A stretch of 64,000 nucleotides of DNA from Gnetum montanum (GCA_015680685.1 MNCI01014694.1:1214112-1278111), one strand, 5' to 3'; positions 23,992 to 36,960 are shown, counted from the first letter of the stretch. Numbers and translations are program-made. Notes: generated from the sequence alone by a model not told the origin.

Positions 23992-26040
23992 TGGCAATCA
24001 ATGAAGGATTTGGTGTTACTAAGGTGTTTATACCTTAATCATGACCTTAGTTCTATTAATTTCTTAACTCATGTGATTGTAGAGTTGGAAAAATTTCAAA
24101 AAAAATGCCCACAAAGTGTTAACTTCTTTTATGACCCTTCGCCATTGGCTTCTTTTCCCTTATGTATGGCTTATGATAATAGTTATGATCTCTTGGGTGA
24201 GATAATTAGAGGTTCTAGCATACATATGACTGATTATTCATTAAAATACTTAAGGGTTTTAACATTCTTACCCTTATAATTCCTTCTGGGTGATAGCAAA
24301 TTTTGAAAATTGACACAAGTTTTCCACACAAGCACCCTCCCCTAACTAAATTGAACACCATGGGATCAAATAGGTTCGAAAACCATGAAAATTAGAGTGA
24401 TATGGAGTAAGATATTGCATGTGGAAATTGGATGTGTAGAGCTCTTAGTCGAGAGAGAAAAATGCAAAAACTCCCCTAGCTTCAATTAATGATAATGAAT
24501 TTTTTGAGCATTGTAGGGGTCCTATTTATATATTTTTATGAACCCAATATTAGGTACTTGACAGTGGGTATCTAATATTGACTCCCATCCAATATTGAAT
24601 AGTCAATCTAAGGGATCTTGAAATTATCATTCTATAAGGACATTTAGCATGGAAAATGAGGCTCTGTGATTGGTTGGAAGGTTGCATGTAAAATCCAAAG
24701 CTCTAGAGTAAGTGAGAATTCATAATTAGGCACCAATAATGTTAAAAGATAGAATCGTAAGCATTAAAACCATTGAAAGATGTAAGAAAAGGGTATTCGA
24801 TCCATGGTGTAGAAAAAATCAATTATATGATAAGGGAAGGTTTTGAATTGATCAATTATGCACTTGGAAGGTTCAAGATGATGCACTTGTGTTAAGCAAG
24901 TACAAGTTACAATAGTTATACAAGTGGCTCCTCCCTAAAGTAGGCTCCAGCCCTTAATGCCCTTGTATAACCACACCTAAAAATGTTCATAGGCACTAAA
25001 GGAGTTGAATGCAACACATACCTATTAAACAAAACACACATGTTAAAACCACCAATATGAGAAAATAACTCTATGTTACATAAAATCACAATTTATGATC
25101 ATATTGATAGTGAGATGAGATGGATTTTTGAAAGGATTGTAGAAACTAGAATGTGAGGTGCCTTACCATAGACATAATGAATCCTTGTGTGTTATTAATG
25201 GTTAAAGTAATCATTACCCCTTCTTTCCAAGATTCAAACCAAGTCCAACCCACATTCCAGTGACATTGCATTGTCTTATCTTTTAGATTAACAACCATAA
25301 GACTACCATCATTGCAAGGAGGAGCTTATTCATGGCACTTTTATTTATGGATTCTGAGAATCCACCAACCTTTAGGAATGGATAACATGTCTTTCCAGTG
25401 GGACCCCTAGAAATTTATTTATTGCCCTTTTTATTTTATTTTTATCTCTATCAACCTTTCCAAAGGACAACCTTCAGGTATGGGTAGAATGTCTTTTGAG
25501 TGACATGGTAAGGCAACACTTATTTTACTCTTACTTCCATTTTTTGTGAGATCTAGAAGGATATAATTATGACTTTTCCAACATGATAGAACATATAGAA
25601 GTGGTCAAAAAGATTCCACAAATCACCTTGATGTCACACCCTTTGCATTCCCTCTTGGTTCTTCATTTTTCTATCAAGGCATAATGATTATGAGCTTATT
25701 CTTAGTTTGATGATAAAAAAAGAATATCATCATGACCATGGTAAGAACCTCTTATTAATGGATGGGATGGATGGATGGATGGATGAGATGGCCTCACTGT
25801 CCAGATAATCAATCCTTTGTGACTTTAAAAACATAGAGAAAACCTCACCTCAATGGCCTACATGATGTTGTTTTATTCACAGACGAGATTACTAACAAAG
25901 GAAATGAAGATAAAATGTGGACAAAGTTGAAAAGGATTGGAAAAATTTGTATCAAGAAATGAGAAAATGATCAAAAAATTGTTAAACAAAAAGATGAAAA
26001 ACACTTATTAAGTCTTGATTATATGATGGAGCATCCCCCC
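23992..26040 (-). other. Noncoding spacer of D
   Basis: Reverse complement is colinear with E 4033-5970, including the conserved island (about 24920-24990) and, at 26030-26045, the GTGGGGGGATG boundary that follows the gag block. A GGAT tetranucleotide run lies near 25762-25787. No gene seen; the plus-strand frame at 23938-24279 is antisense to the start of the additional ORF. Confidence 0.6.
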
Positions 26041-28529
26041 CACAACTAAGCATTTAATCATGACAAGAATTAATAACTGGATAGGCAGGCTCCATGCATT
26101 TGTGAAATAATGTTAGACTATTATTTTCAAGTCATTAGGTGTCTTCTGGTTTAGTGGTGGCTGTGTAGATAGATTTGTGTGCACACACTTGGTTGTTAAA
26201 CATATGGTGGGTTAGAGTATGAGTTGTGTGAACTTTGTGGATGTCTAGCCCATGATTACATCTTTTCTCATGAGTTGTTATGAATGGATTCATTTGTCTC
26301 TTCACAATGCTAGGTTCATTGTTTCTAGTAGGTCTTGGAGTAACAATAGATGTTAGCCTTTGCGTAGGATTGGAGGACATTAGTTGCAAAAGGAAGGTTG
26401 TTGCACTTGATTGGCATTGTGCTAGTTTGGATGAGTTAGTAGGTCCATGAGTGTTGCGCTTACGTGTTGGAGCTATTCTAAAGAAAGGACATTTCCAAGA
26501 TTGTGGTGGGGACCTACTGGCATTATCATTTCTATGTATGTTTGAAGCACAAGTGGCATTCTTTCATTGATGTTATGGAGTTGAACCTTCCTATGTTGCT
26601 AGTTGTGACATGTGATAGAGTGAACTATGAGAATATTGAGGATATGATGGAGGGTAATAGGTGTGAGGTGGTGATCCTTCAGAAGATTTCATGGGTTGAT
26701 GATATTCAACAAAGTGGTAGTAGCAATTTGATGTAGAGGAAGTACAACTAGTTAGGGAAACGTGTTTTTGAACATAATATTCATATAGGTTTGGTTGGTA
26801 GTAAGGGAAGGGTTGGTTTGATGGTGGCCTTCCCCATGATTGTGGGTTTTGCCACTACAGTTGATGATAGTGTTGAGGCTAGTTAGAAGTCCCACTAGGA
26901 TAATATAATCAATTGTAGGACTATCTATAATTACCTTTTGAGAAAAGTAATTCCTAGGTATTTTCTTTTGTACAAACTTGGGATTCAGTGCAAAAGTCCA
27001 ATACTCATGTAGATGTAACATGACTAGGCCATAGCCCTTCAAATGGTCATATATGTATATGTCATATCCATCATCTTCTTCGGTGGTTGAGTCTATAGCT
27101 TCTTCTTCTACAATCATTTTCCCTTTTTTTATAAGTGTTCCTACCGGTTTCTTGGGTTCTTTTTCTTTGTTTTGCTATGATTACTTGATTTGTTTTGTGT
27201 TACTTTCTCCTCTACAATTTTTACGAAAGTTGTAACTTTCTCATTTATCCATTCCAACATCTTATCTAACCTTGCTTCAAGCTCATTGATAGAATTTTGT
27301 ATTGACAAGGTTTGTTGTGAAACCACCTCATCGAGAGCTACCTCTTTTTCCTTATCATAGATATGGACCTTCTTCTTTTGAAGATTTGAGTCCCAGTGAT
27401 ATTTCTCAACATTCTTCCATTTACATAGCTCTTCTTCTTTTTTGCCACATGCTTGATTAGCTCTTGGATCTGATGGATTCCTAGCTCATATAATTGACCT
27501 TGAGAATACATTCGAAGGGTCTCTCTTATTTGACAATGAAGCCCATCTATGATGTGGAAAAGTTACTCTTCTTGAGAGAAACCATGGCCTAGGCATCTAT
27601 TCAGTAGAGAATAGTATTTATCTAGGGCCATATCCAAGGGTTCATGTTGTTCCTGTTTCCATCCTTGGATTTTTTTTCTTTAGGTTGGACACCCTTGCAT
27701 AGGTTTGGTATTTCTCATTGAAGAGTTCCAGCATCGTGGACCGCCAATGGATTAAATTTAGTCTCAATGATCTATACCACACTTTGGCTTTATCTATTAG
27801 TATCCTAGGAAAGAGCTTAAGATTTTGTCGCCCACTTTCAATGTTTTGTAAGATGCAGGCATCATGGAAGGCTTGCAAATGATGTTGTGGATTAGAATCA
27901 TAGCTTCCTACAAATTTATGAATATTATTCATATCAAGCCTTTTGATGCAACTTTCCTTGTGATGCTTGTTGGGTATTTTAACTACCTTCGTAATTTGTG
28001 CCATGCTCGTAGTGGTCAAAAATGGCTCACCATTATTATACATGTTATGGTAAATATTTCTATTCTTATTTATCTAATTGTGACAATTTTTTCTATGCTC
28101 ATTTTGATGTCTTTAATTTTTCCTTTGGTTTCGATTTCTATTTTTATTAAGACCCCATAATGGTGCTCAATCTCTATACCTACATTCATCTTCATTAGAA
28201 CTAGATGTTGAAGAGAAAGAGGAAGATGAGAAACTAGGAGAATCACCATGGCTTCTATAGTGTTTCCCATGGTTCCTTGATTTACCTTTTCTAGGTTTTG
28301 AGGACGTCTTAGGCCTTAAAGTCCTCCTTGATCTAGGACTTACTCCATCTCCTCTAGGATTGTTTACCTTAGGTGAATGTAGTCCTTGAGTGTAGTCAAG
28401 GTAGTTATGAACATATAAAACCCCTACATGAGGTTGGTCACTCTAATTTTCTTTAATATATATCTCATTAGTTCTCTAATGAATGTTCTCTTCATATGAT
28501 GCATTATCGCTTCCATGTGAAAGAGACAT
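26041..28529 (-). pseudogene. gag and post-gag segment of element D
   Basis: ATG at 28529 (MSLSHGSDNASYEENIH). A basic Ser/Arg-rich region (about 28360-28260), the capsid-like block (27950-27700: VVKIPNKHHKES, RLDMNNIHKF, HHLQAFHDACILQNIES, AKVWYRSL), charged helices (27480-27150), and a knuckle region near 27060-27030 reading GYDIYIYDHLKGY, where every Cys of the A/B pattern is Tyr or Ile. Beyond it, 26389-26135 (MSSNPTQRLTSI, RCNHGLDIH, TTKPEDT) matches the E segment at 3470-3700 in order. Multiple stops and frameshifts. Confidence 0.75.
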
Positions 28530-28633
28530 TGTTGTTAGTTTATGATGTATATGACTTTTTTTTCTAAAATATAAATCATTAATGTGTTTATAGCAATCAT
28601 GTATAATATAACTAATCTAGATAACTAGCACCA

Positions 28634-28651
28634 TCCCTGGAAATGATGCCA
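28634..28651 (-). other. Primer binding site of D (tRNA-Asp type)
   Basis: Complement of TCCCTGGAAATGATGCCA; 13 of 18 match tRNA-Asp, with four of the five differences transitions. Confidence 0.7.
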
Positions 28652-28652
28652 A

Positions 28653-29526
28653 TGATGAGTAGCGAGGTACCCCTTATGCCCAACCATACAAATCACAAGT
28701 GTTCACGCATGATCCAGTAGAATTCAATGGATGGGACTAGTTGTGGCATCTAGATCATTATGTCTTGATCGCAGTTTGTTGTCTTCCCACTTGGACTAGT
28801 GGTAGCTTTGTCATGTATGATTTAGTCCAAAGTGAGACATATGATAATTGATGTTGTTTAGCCTTATTCTACTCCTAATGATAATGAAGAAATCAATTAT
28901 TTAAGCTAAGTGACAATAGAAAGTAAAGTCTAAACTAGCCTACATGTGATGAGTATCCATTCCTAACCTTTCATACATGCCTTGGACTTCATGTAACTAC
29001 CACTGGGATTAACAGGTGTACCATCACAAGGCATACCAAATGATAACACTACTAGGTTACCAAATAATTACACTTAAGCACTCACAATTAGTCGTACTCA
29101 TTTCTCTTAAAGACAGAAACAATAAAGAATAATAATTGATAACATTAACTAAGAAAAATAGTAAGCATTTAAGTAATTAAAAACAATAATAAACCTAAGT
29201 GGATGCTACAATGATAGAAGTAATCTCAATCTCTATTGCCAAACATGTAATGTTTCCAAGTACATCACACTTAAATAAGGATGCCATACAATCACTTAAC
29301 ATCACACTACAGGCATGAACTAGAAAACAAACTAACAAAACTTCTCTACTTCTACTTCTTTGTACTATTACTAATCATGCACCCAAGTGTGGTATTTATA
29401 AGCTAGCACAAAAGAGATGCTATTGGATCCCCAACATTAGAAGTTGTGCCCCAATATCAAATACTTGATAACGCGGCTCCAATATTGGATACTTGATATT
29501 GGAGCCCTACGAAACATGACTTATCA
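28653..29526 (-). repeat. Element D 5' LTR
   Basis: 874 bp, intact, and a reference for the unoccupied target of C near 28966-28972. TATA complement at 29393-29400; U3 (29401-29526) consists largely of CCAATATT/AATATTGG and TGATAT palindromes. Confidence 0.85.
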
Positions 29527-29639
29527 TAGTTGTTGTGGTCAAAATGCTATTGATTCATAGATCTATAGAAAATTTCCTAATTTGCATTGAGTATTTCATG
29601 AACCATTGATGTTGGCATATTGCATAGATTATCTTTAGT

Positions 29640-31025
29640 GAATTCTAAATTTTATAAAGGGATACACCTAGCCATGTAATTTATGTATTCCATCACAAAT
29701 ACTCCACAATCATAATTACTCTTTTGCATCAATGTATTTGTGACCTTTACTATAATCCAATCCTTAACATTAAATGTTCTACCATATATTACTTCATGTT
29801 TGTGCATGATCCATAATACTATGTCTATGGTAGTTTTTGAATATTTTGTATGAAGACATAAACTATCCATATGCAAAATTGATTTTCTCACAAAACATAC
29901 TATAACCAAGCTCTAGTGATTCACTTCTCTATTTATTAATGAAATGAATATGAACTTTATTTATGAGAATTCCTTATTATAATGTAAATCAAGAAAGTTA
30001 TGCAGCTCTCATTTGTTAAAGAATAAATAGTTGCTCATTCTTTAAGCATGGATTACTTGAAAAATACACAGTAGCATGTATAGAAAATAAGTATAAGCTA
30101 CCATGGTAGTTGAGTGTTTTTTATAAGTCATATTTTTGTAATAAGCTCTAATAGCTTAATCTCCCGTGAGTTGTCTTTGTTTAAGTGTTACTATATCTTC
30201 AATGGTGACTTTAAACATTTCATTCATGAGAATGACTTAAGCTAGTAAGTTATGCAATAATCTGAAAATTCTACTTCTTTCATGATATGGTAATGATCTT
30301 GTAGTGAAAATTATTGATTTAGCACTTTGCTGTTTAAAGTGCAAATCTACAAAATCTTGATCTACAACTTTGCAGTATTGTAAATATGTATAAAATGAAT
30401 CTAAGACAATTGCTTTTTGTTCAATAATTAAAGAAATTATGAAATTACAAATGAAAAAATATAGTATTATAATTTATTTATAAATTTGAGAATATTTGAT
30501 TGTATCTATTTGTGAATACTACCTGATAGAGTATTACTTGAAGAACTCTGAAACATATATAATTTTCAATCAATTAGAAATCATATGTAATGAAAATTCA
30601 TAATGTTCATGATATCATTTTGATTGTAAGTTACCATGATAATTTCCTTGTTCAAAATGAGGATTTTTTAATTAAACTTCATTATGATCATTTTTAGAAT
30701 TAGTTTGTTCAATTTTTTTAAATTGTCTCTAAAAGATCTGAAAATTTTAGTAATTTATAAATTGTGTCCAATGTAACTTCATAATGTTCATAATATCATT
30801 TTGATTGAAGATTACCTATTTCTGATAATTTTCCTATTCAAAATGAGAATTTGTTTAGTGAAGCTCATTATCAACATTTTCAAAATATGTTTGTTTAGTT
30901 TCTTCAAATTGCCTTTCATTTTTAATATGAGTCGATTCACTCTATGTTGAAGTGTTATCTTGGGATTGACTTGTACTTTATGTAGATTTCCTCAATTTGC
31001 ATTTCCTTTGTCTATGTCTTGCCAT
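29640..31025 (-). pseudogene. Ulp1-type (C48) SUMO protease pseudogene
   Basis: Reads MARHRQRKCKLRKST from 31025, a basic start. Then come two ~180-bp direct repeats (30900-30765 and 30720-30590) encoding similar Asn/Gln-rich segments, a helical lead-in (VTIEDIVTLKQRQLTGD near 30200) and the peptidase core. In the core, NH is followed by a stop where the conserved Trp is expected, then SLVIVCFVRKSILHMDSL, so the catalytic His and Asp are 17 residues apart as in yeast Ulp1. SNYDCGVFVMEYI supplies the catalytic Cys. The family cleaves SUMO precursors and conjugates in the nucleus. Such domains are also carried by Mutator-like and other plant transposons, and this copy could be transposon cargo. 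Stops and frameshifts in the middle make it inactive. Confidence 0.75.
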
Positions 31026-33500
31026 TGCTTTTCTATGTTACCAAATAAAATAAAAAAGTATTAGTAAATATATATTATTTTTAAAGAAATAGTTGGCAAG
31101 CAAATAATGCAATTTTTATTTACTTTTTTTAGCAAGAGCTACAGCGTTATTATTTACAATTTGTTCTATCATTAAATTTTTTTCCAACCATGTTTTTGCA
31201 CTATTGAGGTTGATACATTCAATTTCTATTATATATAAAAATTTTATTAGAATAATATAAATATGAAATAGTAAAATAAGTTTTAAAAAAATTTTATATT
31301 CATTAAAGACAAAGGAGAAAACTCAAATATGTTATTATAAATTACCTTGATTTTAGCAATAGTTGCATATTTATCATTGGAGTTTATTCTATTTTCAAAA
31401 AAAAAACAGAAAAAAGTTTTATTCCATGTCATTGCACTCAATATGAAAAATGTGTTAAAAAATAACATTTAAATAAAAAACAATGTTGTCAAAAAAACTC
31501 AAACCATTTGAAAGAAAACAATTCTTAGTTCATATGAATTTATTATAACACTTATTGGAGCTAGTTCTTTATGCTTACTTTCTATTAGCTCAACTAGTGT
31601 TCACTGTTGTTTTAAAAATGAATCTCAATGTATATACACATTAATTGAACATATTTTAAACATGGAATCCCTTGAATACCTTTTTAGCAGGTGTTGTGTA
31701 TGGTACACCTTCTATATTTGTAGTATGTTTTTCTACGGCTATTGTAATTCTAGAAACTTTTTATAAAATATTTAATGATTTGAAATTCAGATTTTAACAC
31801 TTTTTAGCCATGTTCTAGAAATTCAGATTTAATGATTTGAAAATTTGTATTAAAAAACGCAAACCAATATTATATGTAGGCTTGTGAAATGCAAAATAAT
31901 CATCAATTAGACTTAGGATGTGGGAAAATTTTAAAAACAAAAAAATTAGAAATAGAAAAACATAATTCAATATTATCATCAATTAGATTTAGGAAATTTG
32001 ACAAATTAGAAATTTAACATACATGAAACAAAGCTTCATGTTTTTGAATACAATTTCTTGTTTGCAATTTTAAAGAGATTTTGTAAATAGGAAGCTATGA
32101 TCAACAAAGCTTTTACAACAAACAAATTTTAAATTTCCTGCAAAAACGTTTAGTAGTAATAGGGACTATGAAATGCAAAATAATCATCAAATGAAAATTA
32201 ATCATTAATCAAACAAAAAATTATCATTCAATATTATTATTATTTGAAAAAATAAAAATTCAAAAATGTATAATAATGAAAGAATTTGAAATTTGATGAA
32301 AACATAATGAAGTCTTGAAATAGAAAATTATAATTCAACATTATACTTATTTGAAAAATGAAAAATCTCAAAAAGGAAAAATGGAATTCAATATTATTGT
32401 TAAAATAGGAAAACACAATTCAATTTTATTGTTATTTGCAAAGGTTCAAATTTGAAGAGTGAAAAATTAGAAAAGGAAAAAATCTGAAAATAGAAAAATG
32501 CAATTCAACATTACTATTATTTGACAAAGAGAAATTTCGAAATGAAAAAACATAATCTAATATCATGAATTTGAAATTACATGAAAACCCAATGAAGTCT
32601 AAAAATAGAAAAATGAAATTTAATATAACTATTATTTGAAAAGGGAAAAATTAGAAAAGGAAAAATTTTTAAAAGAAAAATATTAGAAATAGAAAAACAC
32701 AATTCAATATTATAGTCAATTAGAAATTGCATGAAAATCCAATGAACTCTAAAAATAGAAAAACAAAGTTAAATATTATTCTTATTTGGAAAGGTTGAAA
32801 TAAGGCAAAATTAAAAGTTGCATGGAAACAGAATCAACTATTGAAATTGAAAAACATAATTAAAAATTTAACATACCTCAAAAAATGGATAGCAAGCAAA
32901 AATCACAAATAGTAGGTTGTGATACAGAGAGCTTTTGTAGATAGTAAGCTAGAAAAATGAAATTCATTATTATAATTATTTAAAAAGCGAAAATAGGGAA
33001 ATTTTAGAAAAGGGAAAAATCTAAAAATGGAAAAATAGAATTCGTAATTTAATAGGAAAAATTATAAATGGAAATACACAATTCGATATTATCATTAGTT
33101 AGAAATTACATGAAAACCTAATGAATTCTAAAAACATAAAAACAAATTTCAACATTACTCTTATTCAAAAAAGGTAAGAAAAAGTAAAATTAAAAATTGC
33201 ATGAAAATGTAATTAACTACTAAAATGGAGAAATAGAATTCAAAATTTAACATATGTGAAACAACAAATAGTGAGGAGAAATTGCAAATAGCAAGTTACA
33301 ATGCAGAGAGCTTTCACAAATTCCAAGAAATTGCAAACAATAGGCTATGGTGTGGAGAGATTTTGTCTAAAATACCAAGAAATTGCAAACAATAGGCTAT
33401 GGTGTGGAGAGATTTTGTAGATAGTAGGTTGTGATAAGAAAAGCTTTCACAAATAGTAGGTTGTGTTGAGTAAAGCTTTTGGTAAGAGAGTTTCAAGAGT
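31026..33500. repeat. A-rich diverged tandem repeats
   Basis: From about 31860 to 33260 a loose unit recurs: (T)GCATGAAAANCCAATGAA, then TCTAAAAATAGAAAAA, then AATTCAATATTAT, seen near 32290, 32576, 32730, 32815, 33108 and 33197. At 33323-33366 and 33375-33418 a 44-bp unit is repeated without visible change (starts CCAAGAAATTGCAAACAATA). Spacing is irregular and no gene is supported; minus-strand frames here are low-complexity. Confidence 0.55.
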
Positions 33501-34366
33501 GGGTGAGATGCAGAGGGTTCCCAATTTTTTGTGTTTTGTTTATGTGTAAGAGGATATCAAAGTTGCATTACAAATATGTTAATTATTCATTATTAGTTGG
33601 TATAAGAGGGAAAAGTAGTTGATGGTGGGTGGATGAAAAGTAGTTTATAGTTAGTAGGAGAGGGGAAAGTAGTTGATAAAAAGTGTTTCATTTGAAGTGT
33701 GATGACTTTCAAAAGTCGAGAGTAGGCTTTATGCCCTCAAATCAAGACCCAAGATAAGAGAGGAATCACAAGAAACCAAGGTAGGAGGAGAGATAGGGTT
33801 AAGAGCAATCAGAAGAGGATGGAGGGGCCAAGGAAGAGAGTGATTGTAAAAAGGATGAGGAATGACACAAAGTCAAATTTTAATGATGCTAAACAATAAC
33901 CTTAAAAAGGAAATTTTTTCCAACATTAAATCCAACACAAGCTCTCATAGGGCCTTAAAGTTTTATGTCATCTCTACCCTTTATTTTGACATTTCTACAA
34001 ATTTTTATATCAAGAAATTTAATTCAAGAAGATGTGCTCTGCCCAAACTTTCTTGAGTTGAAGAATTAAAGTGATAGGTGTCAAGAGAGCAAGGTGAGAT
34101 GTGAAGGGTTTATAATTTTTTGTGTTTTGTTTATGATAAGAGGATATCAAGATCACATTAGAAAAATATGTTAGTTATTCGTTTTTAGTTGGTAGAAGAT
34201 AAGAAAGTTGATTATAGTTGCTAGTTATTTGTTGTTACTTGATAGGAGAGGAGGGAATAGTTGATAAAAGTAGGGGAATTGTTGATGTTTTATGTAAATG
34301 ATTTTTTTTATGGTGTGATAAAATGAAAAATGATAGAATAGAGTTACCAAATTTCACATAGCAGGG
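33501..34366. repeat. Direct duplication ~585 bp apart
   Basis: 33515-33640 and 34102-34230 share TTTTTTGTGTTTTGTTTATG, AGAGGATATCAA and GTTAGTTATTC/GTTAATTATTC followed by TAGTTGGTA. It may be subterminal repeats of the element that carries the A-rich array, but no terminal inverted repeat was found. Confidence 0.4.
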
Positions 34367-35256
34367 TGACAACTAGTGGAGCAATCCAACATCCAACCAT
34401 TCAAGTTACAAGTGTTCACATGCAATGTGATTGTAATCCATGGATGGTCAATGTTGATATGCTAGTAATTGAGTTAAGCTCGTGACATTTGTCTTCCCAC
34501 TTAAGCTACTAAATTCTAAGTGTATGGTTTAGCTTGTAGTGAGGCATAAGATTAATAATGTTGTTCAACCACTAATACTCCTAGTGGTCAACATGGTGAA
34601 AAAATATTGAAGTCTAACTAACTAAGAAATCAATAACCTATTCTAGCCAATCACAATGGATAACCATTCCTAATTTTCTAGACACATCTTGGGCTTATGT
34701 AATCGCTACTAGGGTTACCAAGTACTATGTTATTGGGTAAACCAAGCAATAATACTACTAGGATTACCAAACAGTCATACTTAATGCTTGAAATCAATTT
34801 TATCCATTTTTCTTACTATCAACAAGTAAAAAATAAAGTGCTTGGGAAAGTAAAGTGTTAATCTAGTAAACAGTAAACATTAAGCTAACCAAGTAGTAAA
34901 AATTATGTTAAGTAAGCAATAAAAATTATGCTAAGTAAAAATAGTAAACTAAGAGAACACTACAATGGTGGGAAATAGCTTGATCCTTATTTTTGTTCAC
35001 AACTTGTGCCCAAGTACAAACTATTCAAACAAAGATTCTATTCACTATGACACATTGCACTACTGGCATTCACTTTCACGAAGTCTAAGCTAGGAAATCA
35101 AATTGTAAGAGTCTAGTTACTATGTGAATGAAAGTTATGTGGATTGTGCATCCAAGTGTCATATTTATAAGGTTCCACACATCCCAAGATATTGTATCAA
35201 CAATGACATAGCATGTGCTATGATATTGTATTAACAATATCATAAGTCATTCATCA
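34367..35256 (-). repeat. Solo LTR of the same superfamily
   Basis: About 890 bp. On the sense strand it starts TGATGAATGAC, has a TATA box (complement 35162-35169), the GGTAATCC/AGTAGTAT tandem motifs and the terminal ATCCATGG...GGTTGG block. No PBS or PPT lies next to it, and no clear target duplication was seen, so the exact ends are tentative. Confidence 0.6.
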
Positions 35257-35395
35257 AAAATCTAACTTTATCATAGGGGATGAGGGGATTAAGAAGAAAA
35301 AAGTAGCATATAGATCATGTGGGAAAGGGGGGTATTGATGTTTCATCTCAAGTGTTGCTTTTTGGATATGATTTAAGTAAAAAGCATACAATATA

Positions 35396-35595
35396 ACAAC
35401 AATGAGGTGTTAACCTAGTGGTAAGACACTTAATTTGGAAGTTTCAAATCACGGGTTGTATTCTAGTGGATAATGCTAAGTTATATAAAGTTCTAATTGG
35501 ACTATTTATCTTAGGGTATACCTATATTTGATTTATTTCAGGTTCCAACACCCCCTAAGAGTGTGTATTTGAGAGCCTCAAGTGAGGGGCCTGTA
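35396..35595 (+). repeat. SINE-like repeat, family 1, copy a
   Basis: Starts ACAATGAGGTGTTAACCTAG with a polymerase III A-box-like TTAACCTAGTGG, a decayed B box (GGTTGTATTCT) ~40 bp on, and the tail GGTTCCAACACCCCC. Matches copies at 46040, 46640 and 47399. Confidence 0.55.
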
Positions 35596-35950
35596 CAAAA
35601 AAGTAATGTATAAAAAGTGTTTTAATTTTATATTTCATTTGAAATGTGATGACTTCAGTTTAGTAATTAACATGGTCCATTCTAGATTGACAACACTTTA
35701 ATATCTAGTATAATAAATTGAAAAAATATATATAGCAATATATACTTTTACTAATTATATATAGTAGCTTTACGCCCTACTATCAGTACTTAATAACCAA
35801 AAGGTGATAGTAGGCCTTAAGCCTTCAACTTATATGAAGCAATATATAAGACCTTTATGAGATATATAGTGGGGGGAAGAAAGGAAGAAGGAAGAAGGGG
35901 AGGGGGTGGGGGTGGGGTGAGGTGGTGGGGGGTCAGTGGGGGTTGTGGAA
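35596..35950. other. Spacer with G-rich tract
   Basis: AT-rich sequence followed by a purine tract at 35870-35948 with at least five G runs of three to six (GGGGAGGGGGTGGGGGTGGG), which fits a G-quadruplex pattern on the plus strand. No gene. Confidence 0.5.
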
Positions 35951-36173
35951 GAGTTCAACCTTTCCAAGGCAGCAAGATAAAGAGAAATTTTTGGGACTTA
36001 AAATTTTTGTGTTGATCTCATGCAGCTTGGCAAAGAGATGGTAAAGTAGCAGAGAAAAAATCCAGAAGCAGCAATTGGCTGGCGAGTAGAGTTCAACCTT
36101 TCCAAGGAAATGAGATAAAGAGAAATTTTTGGGACTTCAAATTTTTGTGTTGATCTTGTGTAGCTTGGCAAAG
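35951..36173. repeat. Tandem duplication carrying element A's target site
   Basis: Copy 1 (35951-36060) and copy 2 (36089-36173, continuing at 45957) share GAGTTCAACCTTTCCAAGG...AATTTTTGTGTTGATCT...AGCTTGGCAAAG. Copy 1 runs on uninterrupted where copy 2 is split by element A. Minus-strand frame 36225-35998 over it is not a gene. Confidence 0.8.
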
Positions 36174-36943
36174 TGATGAGCGGCGAGGTATCCCTACATT
36201 CAACCATATGAATACAAGCATCCATGCATGATCCAGTTGAATTCCAAGGACTAAGTGCTTATGCATCTTTGTGGAACAAGAATGGGTTGATCAATTGTTG
36301 TCTTCCAAAGCCTACTTGTATGTCACAATTGTATGGTTAAGTAAACTTGAGGCATATGATTTTTATGCTTTTTTTATGTTTTTATCTCCTACTGCTAATA
36401 AGGGAGGAGAGAGAGGTAACTAAGTAACTAATTTAATTTTACTACTCATTAACTAGGCTCTAATTAATCCTAACACCAGTATCCGTTCTCACTTGTCGTA
36501 CACATCCTGAACCAGTGCAACACTACTGGGATTACCAAATGCTAATCATTACTGGGTTACCAAGTGTTACATGCATGCTTGAAGTGATTGTACTGTGATG
36601 AGAGAGAATCACTAATTAACTAAGGAAAGCATTAAATAATAGTAATTAATATTAATTAATCTATTCTGAATGCTTCATCTTTATTGCCATACACAAGGTG
36701 TGCTCATGTACACAATGCTCGAATAAAGATCCATTCACTTTATGACTCCTACTGCGGGCACGCAAAAATAATTCTAACTCTAAGAGGAAGAAAAGGAAAG
36801 AGTTTGGGTAAGGGATTGAGACTAACTATGCAAACCAGGTGCACCCACTTCTTATTTATAGGCAATGAGGTAGGACGCGATATCACATATGCAATATTGC
36901 ATGGGAGGCCACGATATCACGTACGCGATATCGTAGCTCATCA
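36174..36943 (-). repeat. Element A 3' LTR
   Basis: TG...CA ends; sense TATA complement at 36853-36860, ~84 bp from the LTR start. U3 holds GCGATATCAC, ACGATATCACGT and GCGATATCG palindromes. Confidence 0.9.
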
Positions 36944-36960
36944 TAACCCCACGACTGAAT
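36944..36960 (-). other. Polypurine tract of A
   Basis: Complement of TAACCCCACGACTGAAT next to the 3' LTR. Confidence 0.65.

Larger units (their letters stand above)
14177..29526 (-). mobile_element. Element D: pol-less Athila-like LTR retrotransposon split by element C
   Basis: 5' LTR 28653-29526 and 3' LTR 14177-14489 plus 20670-21200 (interrupted by C) enclose PBS, gag, noncoding spacer, an additional large ORF and PPT, in the same order as element E. RT, RNase H and integrase are absent. Flanks are TATTT (14172-14176) and TAGTT (29527-29531), a 4-of-5 target duplication. Without C the element is about 9.2 kb. The shared architecture with E argues for a propagating non-autonomous family rather than two independent deletions. 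Confidence 0.8.

Noticed and set aside
31860-33480. CRISPR-like or satellite array
   Set aside because: Repeats are diverged and irregularly spaced, and the host is a plant nuclear genome.
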